NCBI GenBank assembly: GCA_902496665.1
Contig: CABVBU010000045.1
Coordinates: forward strand, 1 to 16,994
Direction: 5' to 3'
Origin: an uncultured Clostridium sp.
Lineage (GTDB): Bacteria > Bacillota > Clostridia > Lachnospirales > Lachnospiraceae
Length of the DNA stretch: 16,994 bases
Below, piece after piece: positions 6,322 through 13,359 of the stretch. The position numbers and the translations under genes were made by a program. The notes beneath the pieces are model-generated. The model did not search any database. It worked only from the letters and a program-made list of their open reading frames with translations, and was not told where the DNA came from. Numbering within the stretch: position 1 is the stretch's first letter; every line of letters starts with the position of its first letter.

Positions 6322-7326
6322 ATGCCGGATCTCTATTTTTTTTCTTTGACGGTTATCAACTGTTTTGTCCTTGGCTTCATGTGTATGATCGTCAATTTCA
6401 GTGAAACGCTGTTTCCGAGACAGAGAAGGACTTTTCTGCTGACCTTCATCCTGATCGGCGTGATCTCGGTCCTTGAGCTGGTTACCGTGATAGTGGATGG
6501 GACTCCGGTAAGGCTGCGCCCGGTCAATATCATGGCAAATTACCTTGGCTTTGGTCTGACCCCGGCGGTACCGTTCCTGATGGTGTACGCGATGGACCGT
6601 TCGGATGAGGTGCGCCTCAGCTTAAAGGTTGCAGCAGCCCTGGAGATCCTGTATCTCCTGATCCTGACGGCGGGGACGTTCTTCGGTGGTCTTGTATTTG
6701 CCGTGGACGCAGAAAACCATTACGCGAGGGAGCAGGGCTTCTGGCTCTATATGCTGATGTACGGCGGGGGGATCCTGTATCTGATGTTCAACACGCTGAA
6801 AATGACGCAGACCTACCAGAACCGCGGAAGAGTGCTGATCTACGGTCTTGCCGTCTTCCTGGTGGCAGGGACGATAATCCAGATCATTCTTCCCACGTTG
6901 CATATCACGTGGCTTTGCGTTACCCTGATCTCAGTGCTCTATTACCTCTACTGCAATGAAATGTGGAATCAGCTGGATGGATTGACGGGACTCTTAAGCC
7001 AGAAGAGCTATCTGAACCGGACACTGAATCTCCAGCCGGAGGATAAGATGCTGATCGTCCTCGACCTCGACAATTTCAAGTACATCAACGATACATACGG
7101 TCATCAGGCGGGGGACCAGTGCCTGAAGGTGATCGCGGAATGTCTGAAAAAGGCGTATTCCCGCTATGGAAACTGCTACCGGATCGGCGGAGATGAGTTC
7201 TGCGTCCTGTTCAGGGAACCGGAGAAGGAAAAATACTGCAGGGAGAAATTTTACTGGATCATAGAAAAACGGAAAAAATCGCTCCATATGCTCCCGGGTG
7301 CCTCATACGGCAGTGCCCTGATTTAG
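6322..7326 (+). CDS. 7TM membrane GGDEF protein (putative diguanylate cyclase), stopped early by TAG
   Basis: Predicted membrane diguanylate cyclase making cyclic di-GMP from two GTP. The first 200 residues hold about seven hydrophobic spans and resemble the 7TM sensor regions found on kinases and cyclases. The GGDEF domain then runs from DGLTGL (residues 219-224) through LDLDNFKYINDTYGHQAGD to an intact GGDEF signature (289-293). The inhibitory RxxD site normally just before it is absent (SRYG instead). Start 6322 has GAGAGGGA upstream and follows both promoters. The frame stops at TAG (7324-7326) right after PGASYGSALI, before the last GGDEF helix, and the missing end is encoded in the same frame behind the stop (7327-7410). 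The 334-residue product may be unstable or inactive although its active site is complete. Confidence 0.8.
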   Translation: MPDLYFFSLTVINCFVLGFMCMIVNFSETLFPRQRRTFLLTFILIGVISVLELVTVIVDGTPVRLRPVNIMANYLGFGLTPAVPFLMVYAMDRSDEVRLSLKVAAALEILYLLILTAGTFFGGLVFAVDAENHYAREQGFWLYMLMYGGGILYLMFNTLKMTQTYQNRGRVLIYGLAVFLVAGTIIQIILPTLHITWLCVTLISVLYYLYCNEMWNQLDGLTGLLSQKSYLNRTLNLQPEDKMLIVLDLDNFKYINDTYGHQAGDQCLKVIAECLKKAYSRYGNCYRIGGDEFCVLFREPEKEKYCREKFYWIIEKRKKSLHMLPGASYGSALI

Positions 7327-7410
7327 GAGCAGGAGAGCATTTCCGACACAAAAGCGCGCGCGGACGCGAATATGTACGCGAATAAAAAAGCACGGAAACA
7401 GGCAAAGTGA
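7327..7410 (+). pseudogene. Orphaned 3' end of the GGDEF domain behind the in-frame TAG
   Basis: Directly after the TAG and in the same frame, 27 codons run to TGA (7408-7410) and encode SISDTKARADANMYANKKAR. This is the standard last helix and tail of a GGDEF domain (ADxxMYxxKK). No frameshift or gap is needed; restoring one sense codon would give a 362-residue protein. It has no ribosome site and no start of its own. The simplest reading is a nonsense mutation in an otherwise intact gene; a sequencing error or stop readthrough are alternatives. Confidence 0.8.
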
Positions 7411-7420
7411 CCGGGGGCAG

Positions 7421-7600
7421 ATGAAAAGGATGGAATACATGCAGGGCCTTGTTGCGTTGAATAGAAAGAAAAGGACAGGAGGGGGCAGGCGCTTCGTAAT
7501 CTTTGGAGCCGTTATGCTCCTTCTCTGCACTCCGGGTCTGGCCGGCTGTCAGAATGGGAAAACGGCGGTTTCCGAAAAGGAGCGATCAAGGCGGGCATGA
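7421..7600 (+). pseudogene. Remnant: lipoprotein signal peptide leader of a lost protein
   Basis: A 59-codon frame encodes a basic N-terminus, a hydrophobic run (RRFVIFGAVMLLLCTPGL) and a lipobox LAGC with Cys43, then only 16 residues before TGA. A lipoprotein leader with almost no mature protein suggests a truncated gene. It starts 10 bases after the GGDEF tail. The following sequence, in another frame, encodes the end of a receiver domain, so both may be the two ends of one gene whose middle was deleted. Lachnospiraceae often carry large kinases with an exported N-terminal solute-binding domain and C-terminal receiver domains, which would fit. A genuine small lipoprotein is the alternative. 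Confidence 0.55.
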
Positions 7601-7665
7601 ACGGTCATATCGCAAAACCGACCGATGAGGCGGTCATCCGGAAGCATCTGGAACAGATCTTTTAA
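7558..7665 (+). pseudogene. Remnant: C-terminal end of a receiver (REC) domain
   Basis: In a frame different from the lipoprotein leader, the segment up to TAA (7663-7665) reads GAIKAGMNGHIAKPTDEAVI and ends RKHLEQIF. AGMNxHIAKP is the conserved beta5-alpha5 end of receiver domains in hybrid histidine kinases, including the invariant Lys-Pro. No start codon or upstream domain accompanies it. It ends 16 bases before the yesN-like start. I read it as the debris of a hybrid kinase gene, not as a functional product. Confidence 0.7.
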
Positions 7666-7681
7666 AAGATAGGAGCAGAAA

Positions 7682-9322
7682 ATGGACTTATACAGAATTA
7701 TCCTTGTGGATGACGAGGAGGAAGTGCGTAAGAGCATTATCCGCAAGATCGACTGGCAGGCGGTTGGATTTACCGTTGTCGGGGACGCGGAGAATGGGGA
7801 GGACGCGTTGGAGAAGATCGAAGCCTTAGAGCCGGACGTGGTCCTCACGGATATCCGGATGCCATACATGGACGGGCTGACGCTTGCGGAGAAGATCCGC
7901 CAGAGGTATCCATCGATGAAGATCGTCATTTTTTCCGGATATGATGATTTCGATTATGCGAAGCGCGCGATCAAGCTGAATGTGACGGAGTATATTTTAA
8001 AGCCCGTGAATGTGGAGGAGCTGACGGCGATCCTGAGGAGGATCCAGGAGAGTCTCGACGAGGAGATCGAACAGAAGCGTGATGTGAGCCTTCTGCGGGA
8101 AAACTACAGACGCAGCCTGCCGATCCTGCGCGAGCAGTTCCTAAAGGATCTTGTGAGCCACCAGATGGACGGGAAAACGGTCAATGACCGCCTGGAACAG
8201 TACGATATCCCGCTTGCGGGAGCGAAAAAGTGGATCTCCATTGCTGTGAAAGCGGAAATTTCCGAAGTGTCCGGGGAGCTGATCCTTCCGCTCCACGAGG
8301 AGCGGGAGCTGATCCCGATCTCCGTGATGCAGATCCTTGAGGAGAACCTGAAACCGTACTGCAGATTCTCCCTGTTCTCGTTCTCCGGGGCGGCCGACGC
8401 GGAGATCGCCGGGATCGTGGCGATCGATGAGAATAACTCCCAGACCAGCCTGATCGACATCTTAAGCGATATCTGCAAGGAGATCCGGAAGATCTTGATG
8501 ATCCCGGTAACGATCGGGATCGGGCACAGCCGGACGGAGCTCGGTCTGATCTGTGAGTCCTTCCGGTCAGCGCTCGATGCCCTGGGCTACCGCGCAATTG
8601 TCGGGAGTGGCAGTACGATCTACATCAACGATGTGGAGCCGGTGAACACCGGAAAGCTCCAGTTTACCGCGGAGGACGAGTCAGCCCTCATCCAGGCGGT
8701 AAAATTCGGTCCGGAGGAGAAGATAAGGTCCGTGGTATCCGGGATCATCGGAAGGATGTCTGACGCGAAGGTCCATGCGCGGCAGTACCAGACCTACATG
8801 TTTAGCACCGCGAACTGTCTGGTCCAGCTCATCCAGCAGTACGACCTGGAGATGGGAGCGCTTTTTGGCGATACCGGGATGGGGACGGACCCGTTTATGA
8901 TGATCCGGCAGGTGATGAACCGGGATAAGTTCTCAAAATGGCTTCTTGAGGCGGCACTCAGGATCAACGGGGCGATGGACCAGGAGCGTGACAACACGAC
9001 GCGCCAGAGCATGGAGCGCGCGAAGCGGTATATCATGGAGAATTACCAGGATCCGGACCTGTCTGTGGAGCAGGTCTGCCGGACGCTGCACATGAGTCCC
9101 GCCTATTTTTCGACGATGTTCAAGAAAGCGACGGGGCAGACCTATATCGGTTATCTGACGGATGTGCGTCTCAATAAGGCTGTGGAACTGTTAAATAAGA
9201 CGGATGACAAGACCTATGTGATCGCGGCAAAGGTCGGTTACCAGGAACAGAATTATTTCAGCTACGTATTTAAGAAAAAATTCGGCGTTTCACCGACGAA
9301 ATTCAGAGGAAGCCGGTCGTAG
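7682..9322 (+). CDS. YesN-type response regulator, REC plus AraC-family HTH
   Basis: Cytoplasmic DNA-binding response regulator of 546 residues. The N-terminal receiver domain has the acidic pair D10-D11, phosphoacceptor D57 in LTDIRMPYMDG, S85 and K107 (ILKP). A long middle region of the YesN kind follows (about 130-430). The C-terminal AraC-type double helix-turn-helix occupies about 440-546 (LSVEQVCRTLHMSPAYFSTM, then VGYQEQNYFSYVFKKKFGVS). GGAG at 7672-7675 supports the start. It is followed after 20 bases by its probable partner kinase. Given the operon and the adjacent mglBAC, the likely target is the mglB promoter, but no binding site could be defined. No promoter was found directly upstream, so it may be read from the GGDEF promoters. 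Confidence 0.9.
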   Translation: MDLYRIILVDDEEEVRKSIIRKIDWQAVGFTVVGDAENGEDALEKIEALEPDVVLTDIRMPYMDGLTLAEKIRQRYPSMKIVIFSGYDDFDYAKRAIKLNVTEYILKPVNVEELTAILRRIQESLDEEIEQKRDVSLLRENYRRSLPILREQFLKDLVSHQMDGKTVNDRLEQYDIPLAGAKKWISIAVKAEISEVSGELILPLHEERELIPISVMQILEENLKPYCRFSLFSFSGAADAEIAGIVAIDENNSQTSLIDILSDICKEIRKILMIPVTIGIGHSRTELGLICESFRSALDALGYRAIVGSGSTIYINDVEPVNTGKLQFTAEDESALIQAVKFGPEEKIRSVVSGIIGRMSDAKVHARQYQTYMFSTANCLVQLIQQYDLEMGALFGDTGMGTDPFMMIRQVMNRDKFSKWLLEAALRINGAMDQERDNTTRQSMERAKRYIMENYQDPDLSVEQVCRTLHMSPAYFSTMFKKATGQTYIGYLTDVRLNKAVELLNKTDDKTYVIAAKVGYQEQNYFSYVFKKKFGVSPTKFRGSRS

Positions 9323-9342
9323 GACCGGCGGGGGAGAGAGGT

Positions 9343-11142
9343 ATGAAACCGGAAAACGAGGGCAGCTTTTTCAAACGGACCAGCATCCGCTATATGATCT
9401 TCGTCTACTTTACGGTGACAGCCCTGGCGGCGAGCATCTTTATCGGGCTGTCCCTGTACAGCCGGATGTCAAAGCAGATGTCGGATACGATGCAGGAGGA
9501 GAACCAGATCCTGATCGACCAGCTGAACCGGTCTGTGGATGTGTGGCTCCGCGGAATCATGAAGCTTTCGGACACCACATACTACGGGATCGTAAAAAAC
9601 GCAGATCTGAGGAATGAGAGCGTCAACAAGGAGATGACCCTTCTCTACGACAACAACAAGGATAATGTCGAGAATATCGCCCTGTTTTCGAGAGACGGAG
9701 AGCTTTTGGAGGCCGTTCCCGCCACAAGACTCAAGGCGGGGGCAGATCCGGCAGCGGAACCGTGGTTTGAGGCGGCGCTGAAAAAGACGGAGAACCTTCA
9801 TTTCTCAGTTCCGCATGTCCAGCGGGTGTTCGACGCGGGGGAGAACCAGTACCGTTGGGTGATCTCGGCGGCGCGCGCGGTGGAGATCACGGAGGGCGCA
9901 TCCACGGAGCAGGGAGTTCTCCTCATCGACATCCGCTATGACAGCCTGGAGCAGCTGTTTGATGGGATCACTCTGGGAAATGGCGGCTATGTCTACCTTC
10001 TCGGGGCGGACGGGGAGCTGATCTACCATCCACAGTCCCAGCTGATCTACTCCGGGCTCGAGGATGAGAACCTTGAGGCGGCAGCGGAATACAGGGATGG
10101 GATCCATCAGGAGGAATATAAAGGAAAGGGGCGTGCCGTGACGGTCAAGACGGTCGGCTATACCGGCTGGAAGATCGTCGGGGCGGCGGCGCTCGGCGGC
10201 GCATCCTTAAACGCGTTGAAGACAAGGATCCTGATCGTGTTTATTGTTGCCTTTGTCGTATTCATCCTCGCGGTCATCAATGCTTACATTTCCACGAGGA
10301 TTACGACGCCGATCGAAAAACTGGAGCGTTCTGTGAACGGGATCGAGGCGGGCAATCTGGAAACGGAAGTCTATGTGGGCGGTTCCTATGAGATCCGTCA
10401 CCTCGGCACCTCTATCCGGAATATGACGACCCAGATCCGGCATCTGATGGATGACATTGTGGCAGAGCATGAATCCAAGCGGAAAAATGAATTTGATGTC
10501 TTACAGTCGCAGATCAACCCGCATTTTCTTTACAACACCCTCGATATCATCGTCTGGATGATCGAGAATGAGAAACAGGCGGACGCGGTGAAGGTCGTGA
10601 CGGCGCTCGCCAGATTCTTCCGGATCAGCTTAAGCCGTGGGAAGAGCATTATCCCTGTCCGGGATGAGCTGGAACATGTGAGAAACTATCTGATGATCCA
10701 GCACATGCGGTTTAAGAACCGTTTTACTTATGAGATCGAGGCGGATGAGGATGTCATGGAGCTCGCGAGCGTGAAGCTGATCCTTCAGCCGCTCGTGGAG
10801 AACGCGATTTATCACGGAATGGAGTTTATGGACGGCGACGGGGAGATCCGGATCCAGGTGTACCGGGATGGGGATGATCTTTATATGAAGGTCTCCGACA
10901 ACGGACTCGGGATGACGAAGGAGCAGGTGGAAGGCATGTTCACAGATAAGCCGCATGTGAAGTCCGGAAGCGGCTCCGGGATAGGGGTGCGGAACGTCAA
11001 TGAGCGGATCCGGCTGTATTTTGGACAGGAATACGGTCTGTCCATCGAATCCGAGCTCGATGAGGGGACGGTCGTGACGATCCATATGCGGGCGGTGCCT
11101 TACGCTGAGACAGCAGAGGGGGAAAAGATCCATGTCAAATAG
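9343..11142 (+). CDS. YesM-type sensor histidine kinase
   Basis: Membrane sensor kinase of 599 residues. A first transmembrane span (about 15-38) and a second (about 295-317) bracket an extracytoplasmic domain of about 255 residues with Cache-like features (GYVYLLGADGELIYHP). A HAMP linker follows. The kinase core is of the His_kinase/YesM-LytS type: INPHFLYNTLD with phospho-acceptor H394, N-box LVENAIYHGM (N487), and G-boxes DNGLGM and GSGSGIGVRNVNERI. GGAGAG precedes the start. The stop overlaps the next gene by 11 bases, so translation is coupled to the anchored binding protein. By analogy with the xylose system XylFII-LytS of Clostridium, the binding proteins may dock on its outer domain and relay sugar occupancy. 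Confidence 0.9.
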   Translation: MKPENEGSFFKRTSIRYMIFVYFTVTALAASIFIGLSLYSRMSKQMSDTMQEENQILIDQLNRSVDVWLRGIMKLSDTTYYGIVKNADLRNESVNKEMTLLYDNNKDNVENIALFSRDGELLEAVPATRLKAGADPAAEPWFEAALKKTENLHFSVPHVQRVFDAGENQYRWVISAARAVEITEGASTEQGVLLIDIRYDSLEQLFDGITLGNGGYVYLLGADGELIYHPQSQLIYSGLEDENLEAAAEYRDGIHQEEYKGKGRAVTVKTVGYTGWKIVGAAALGGASLNALKTRILIVFIVAFVVFILAVINAYISTRITTPIEKLERSVNGIEAGNLETEVYVGGSYEIRHLGTSIRNMTTQIRHLMDDIVAEHESKRKNEFDVLQSQINPHFLYNTLDIIVWMIENEKQADAVKVVTALARFFRISLSRGKSIIPVRDELEHVRNYLMIQHMRFKNRFTYEIEADEDVMELASVKLILQPLVENAIYHGMEFMDGDGEIRIQVYRDGDDLYMKVSDNGLGMTKEQVEGMFTDKPHVKSGSGSGIGVRNVNERIRLYFGQEYGLSIESELDEGTVVTIHMRAVPYAETAEGEKIHVK

Positions 11143-12103
11143 AGAAAAAATCAGCTGGTGTGCCGGCATCCTTCTCCTTGTGATGCTCTATCTGCTGTCG
11201 TCCACGGATCTGATCATCAAGGAAAAAAAGAGGGAGATCTGCCGGATCTCCGTCATCATAGACAACGTGAATGACAACTATTATGGGAGCTTCCGCGCGG
11301 GCATGGATATGGCGGAGAAGAAGTATCAGGCGGATGTCAATTTTATCACGCTGTACGCGGAAAACGATGAGGAACAGCAGGAAGAACTGATCGTCCGTGA
11401 AATAAAGGACGGAGCGAATGCGATCATCCTTGCGCCGGTCCGCGAGGATCTCGCGGTCATGAAGCTCGATGAGATCTCGCCGGGCTGTCCAGTGATCTTT
11501 CTTGGTCCCACGGCGATCAACAGCTCGGTGGCGTGCTCCATCTCCGTGGACCGCTACGAGATGGGACGGACGCTTGGGGAGAAGATCGCGGAGAACGAGG
11601 ATCCGGATGTGCCGGTATGCCTGTTCTCCGAGGGAATGGCGTACACGGGGAACCTTGACACGTATGACGGGATCCGCTCTGTGCTGGACCCCGCCGGTTT
11701 TACCGTACGTCTGATCGAGAAAAAGTCAGAGGACACATACCGCAAGGCCATCGAGGAAACGGTATATCCGGAGAGCGGTGATTTTATGGCGGTCGGCATG
11801 GATGTCGGTGCCCTATCCGAGCTTGCGGATATCCTGGAGGGCAGCAGTGTGTACCGGGAACATGTGACGGCTCTTTACGGGATCGGGAGCACGACGGCGC
11901 TTTTAAACCAGCTTGACCGGGGGATTGTCAAGGGTCTGATGGCATGGAACCGGTTCGATGAGGGTTATTTAAGTGTTGAAAAGGCGGTTCAGGCAGCTGG
12001 GGGAGAGTGGAAGGAAAATCGGATCACGTTGACACCGGAGTATATCGACGGGGAGATCTTAAGGAGTGGGATCTTCGAAAAGATGCTATATCCAATGGAA
12101 TAG
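11132..12103 (+). CDS. Membrane-anchored periplasmic-binding-protein-like sensor protein 1
   Basis: A 323-residue protein with an uncleaved-looking N-terminal anchor (about residues 9-28, no lipobox) and a type I periplasmic sugar-binding fold: ICRISVIIDNVNDNYYGSFR, GANAIILAPV, PVIFLGPTA, SISVDRYEMGRTLGEKIAE and a second-lobe MAVGMDVGALSELADIL. It is more divergent than its neighbour and lacks the galactose-binding signature residues and the calcium loop, so its ligand is unknown. It starts inside the kinase gene (11-base overlap) with GAGGGGG at 11116-11122. The tight coupling to the kinase, with no permease or ATPase beside it, argues for a sensory role over transport. Confidence 0.82.
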   Translation: MSNREKISWCAGILLLVMLYLLSSTDLIIKEKKREICRISVIIDNVNDNYYGSFRAGMDMAEKKYQADVNFITLYAENDEEQQEELIVREIKDGANAIILAPVREDLAVMKLDEISPGCPVIFLGPTAINSSVACSISVDRYEMGRTLGEKIAENEDPDVPVCLFSEGMAYTGNLDTYDGIRSVLDPAGFTVRLIEKKSEDTYRKAIEETVYPESGDFMAVGMDVGALSELADILEGSSVYREHVTALYGIGSTTALLNQLDRGIVKGLMAWNRFDEGYLSVEKAVQAAGGEWKENRITLTPEYIDGEILRSGIFEKMLYPME

Positions 12104-12115
12104 GGGGAGGCAGGT

Positions 12116-13123
12116 ATGAAAAAGGGAAATGTTCTGATCCTTGCCATTGCGGTGACGGCGCTTCTTGGGGGAAGCGCCTGGCTGTATGCGAAAAAGACCG
12201 GAGGACATGAGGAAAAAAAGACGTCCCTGCGGATCGGTGTCCTGTTATACCGCGGGGATGACACGTTCATCGGCACACTCCGGAATTCCATGGAGCAGGC
12301 GGCGAAGGAATATGAAAAAGAAACTGGGGTCCGCGTGACGCTGGATGTCCGGGACGCGAAGAGAAATCAGCTCACGCAGAACAGCCAGGCGGAGCGCATG
12401 ATCGATCTTGGCTGCGACGTGCTCTGTGTCAATATGGTGGACCGTTCCGCCGCGTCCGGCGTGATCGATCAGGCCATGGAGTCGGATATTCCCATTGTCT
12501 TTTTCAACCGGGAGCCGGTCGCGGAGGACATGAACCGTTGGGAGAAACTGTACTATGTGGGAGCGGACGCAAAGGAGTCCGCGGTGCTGGAGGGGCAGAT
12601 CCTCGTGGACGCCTACCGGAAGAATCCGTCCACCCTTGACCGGAACGGGGACGGGGTTGTTTCGTATGTCCTCCTTGAGGGGGAGACGAACCATCAGGAT
12701 TCCCTGATCCGTACGGAGTGGTCCATCGAGACCCTGAAGGACGGCGGTGTTCCGATCGAGAAGATCACAGGCGGGATCGCGAACTGGGAGAGAAATCAGG
12801 CCTCCGCCCTCATGGAACAGTGGCTTTCGGATTATGGGAACAAGATCGAGCTTGTGCTCTGCAACAATGATGACATGGCTCTCGGTGCGATCGATGCCAT
12901 CGAGCGGGCGGGGATCGTTGCCGGGACGATCAAGCTTGTCGGGATCGACGGGACACCGGCCGGTCAGGAGGCGTTCCGCGAGGGAAAGCTCTTCGGGACG
13001 GTTGAGTCCAGCAAGGATATCTACGCGAAGAGAATCTTCGATACGGCGGAGGAGCTCGCAATGGGAAAAGAGGTGACCCAGGAAAAATATTTCTGGTGTC
13101 CCCAGCATATCATCGCTAACTGA
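12116..13123 (+). CDS. Membrane-anchored galactose-binding-protein-like sensor protein 2
   Basis: A 335-residue MglB paralogue held by an N-terminal hydrophobic anchor (about 4-25) with no lipobox cysteine. The fold and ligand positions of galactose/glucose-binding protein are largely kept: GDDTF at the first strand, NREP, a calcium loop DRNGDG (residues 175-180), NHQDSLIR aligning with the His-Asp-Arg set, a Trp in ANWERN, CNNDDMALGAI and VGIDG. The late Asn seen as FNN in MglB is replaced (GTVESS). GGGGGAGG at 12103-12110 precedes it, 12 bases after the previous stop. It is the last gene of the yesN operon. I infer that it senses galactose or a related sugar for the kinase and does not take part in transport; this is untested. 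Confidence 0.85.
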   Translation: MKKGNVLILAIAVTALLGGSAWLYAKKTGGHEEKKTSLRIGVLLYRGDDTFIGTLRNSMEQAAKEYEKETGVRVTLDVRDAKRNQLTQNSQAERMIDLGCDVLCVNMVDRSAASGVIDQAMESDIPIVFFNREPVAEDMNRWEKLYYVGADAKESAVLEGQILVDAYRKNPSTLDRNGDGVVSYVLLEGETNHQDSLIRTEWSIETLKDGGVPIEKITGGIANWERNQASALMEQWLSDYGNKIELVLCNNDDMALGAIDAIERAGIVAGTIKLVGIDGTPAGQEAFREGKLFGTVESSKDIYAKRIFDTAEELAMGKEVTQEKYFWCPQHIIAN

Positions 13124-13134
13124 CATCATTTTTT

Positions 13135-13164
13135 ACAGGCATGTGTGAGGCGGCACATGCCTGT
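13135..13164 (+). terminator. Probable weak terminator of the yesN operon
   Basis: ACAGGCATGTG (13135-13145) pairs perfectly with CACATGCCTGT (13154-13164), 8-base loop. The following sequence is only moderately T-rich, so termination may be partial and allow some reading into mglB. Confidence 0.55.
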
Positions 13165-13263
13165 ACTGTTATATTTAAGCTGATTTCTGCCATGATATGA
13201 CAAAAAATTGTGTTTTTTTTACAGGAATCAAAGAATTTTAATAATTTATCATAAAAAATAGTA

Positions 13264-13292
13264 TGGAAAAATGCACAAAGACAGGCTATAAT
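13264..13292 (+). promoter_or_regulatory. Probable mglB promoter
   Basis: Perfect TATAAT (13287-13292) with a poor -35 (TGGAAA, 13264-13269) 17 bases upstream. A good -10 with a weak -35 suits a promoter that needs an activator such as the neighbouring YesN-like regulator. The region before it (13196-13265) is A/T-rich, and TATG-N2-AAAAA occurs at 13196 and 13262, 66 bases apart, but in such biased sequence this is weak evidence for an operator. Confidence 0.6.
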
Positions 13293-13359
13293 AAACTCAT
13301 CGTTAAGGGAAAATGCCTAAACGGTCAAAACTATTTTTTGAATGGGAGGATTCAAAAAC

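Noticed and set aside
7324..7326. TAG as a recoded sense codon (alternative code or pyrrolysine)
   Set aside because: The hydrolase, yesN, yesM, sensor 1 and mglA genes in the same window end in TAG where the family length demands a stop, so TAG is an ordinary stop here.
12245..13129. Long open frame (294 codons) on the minus strand opposite sensor protein 2
   Set aside because: It mirrors a well-supported plus-strand gene with GC-rich codons, has no recognisable family features, and is explained as a shadow frame.
13196..13273. TATG-N2-AAAAA pair upstream of mglB as a YesN operator
   Set aside because: Only a short match in very A-rich sequence; not enough to call a binding site.
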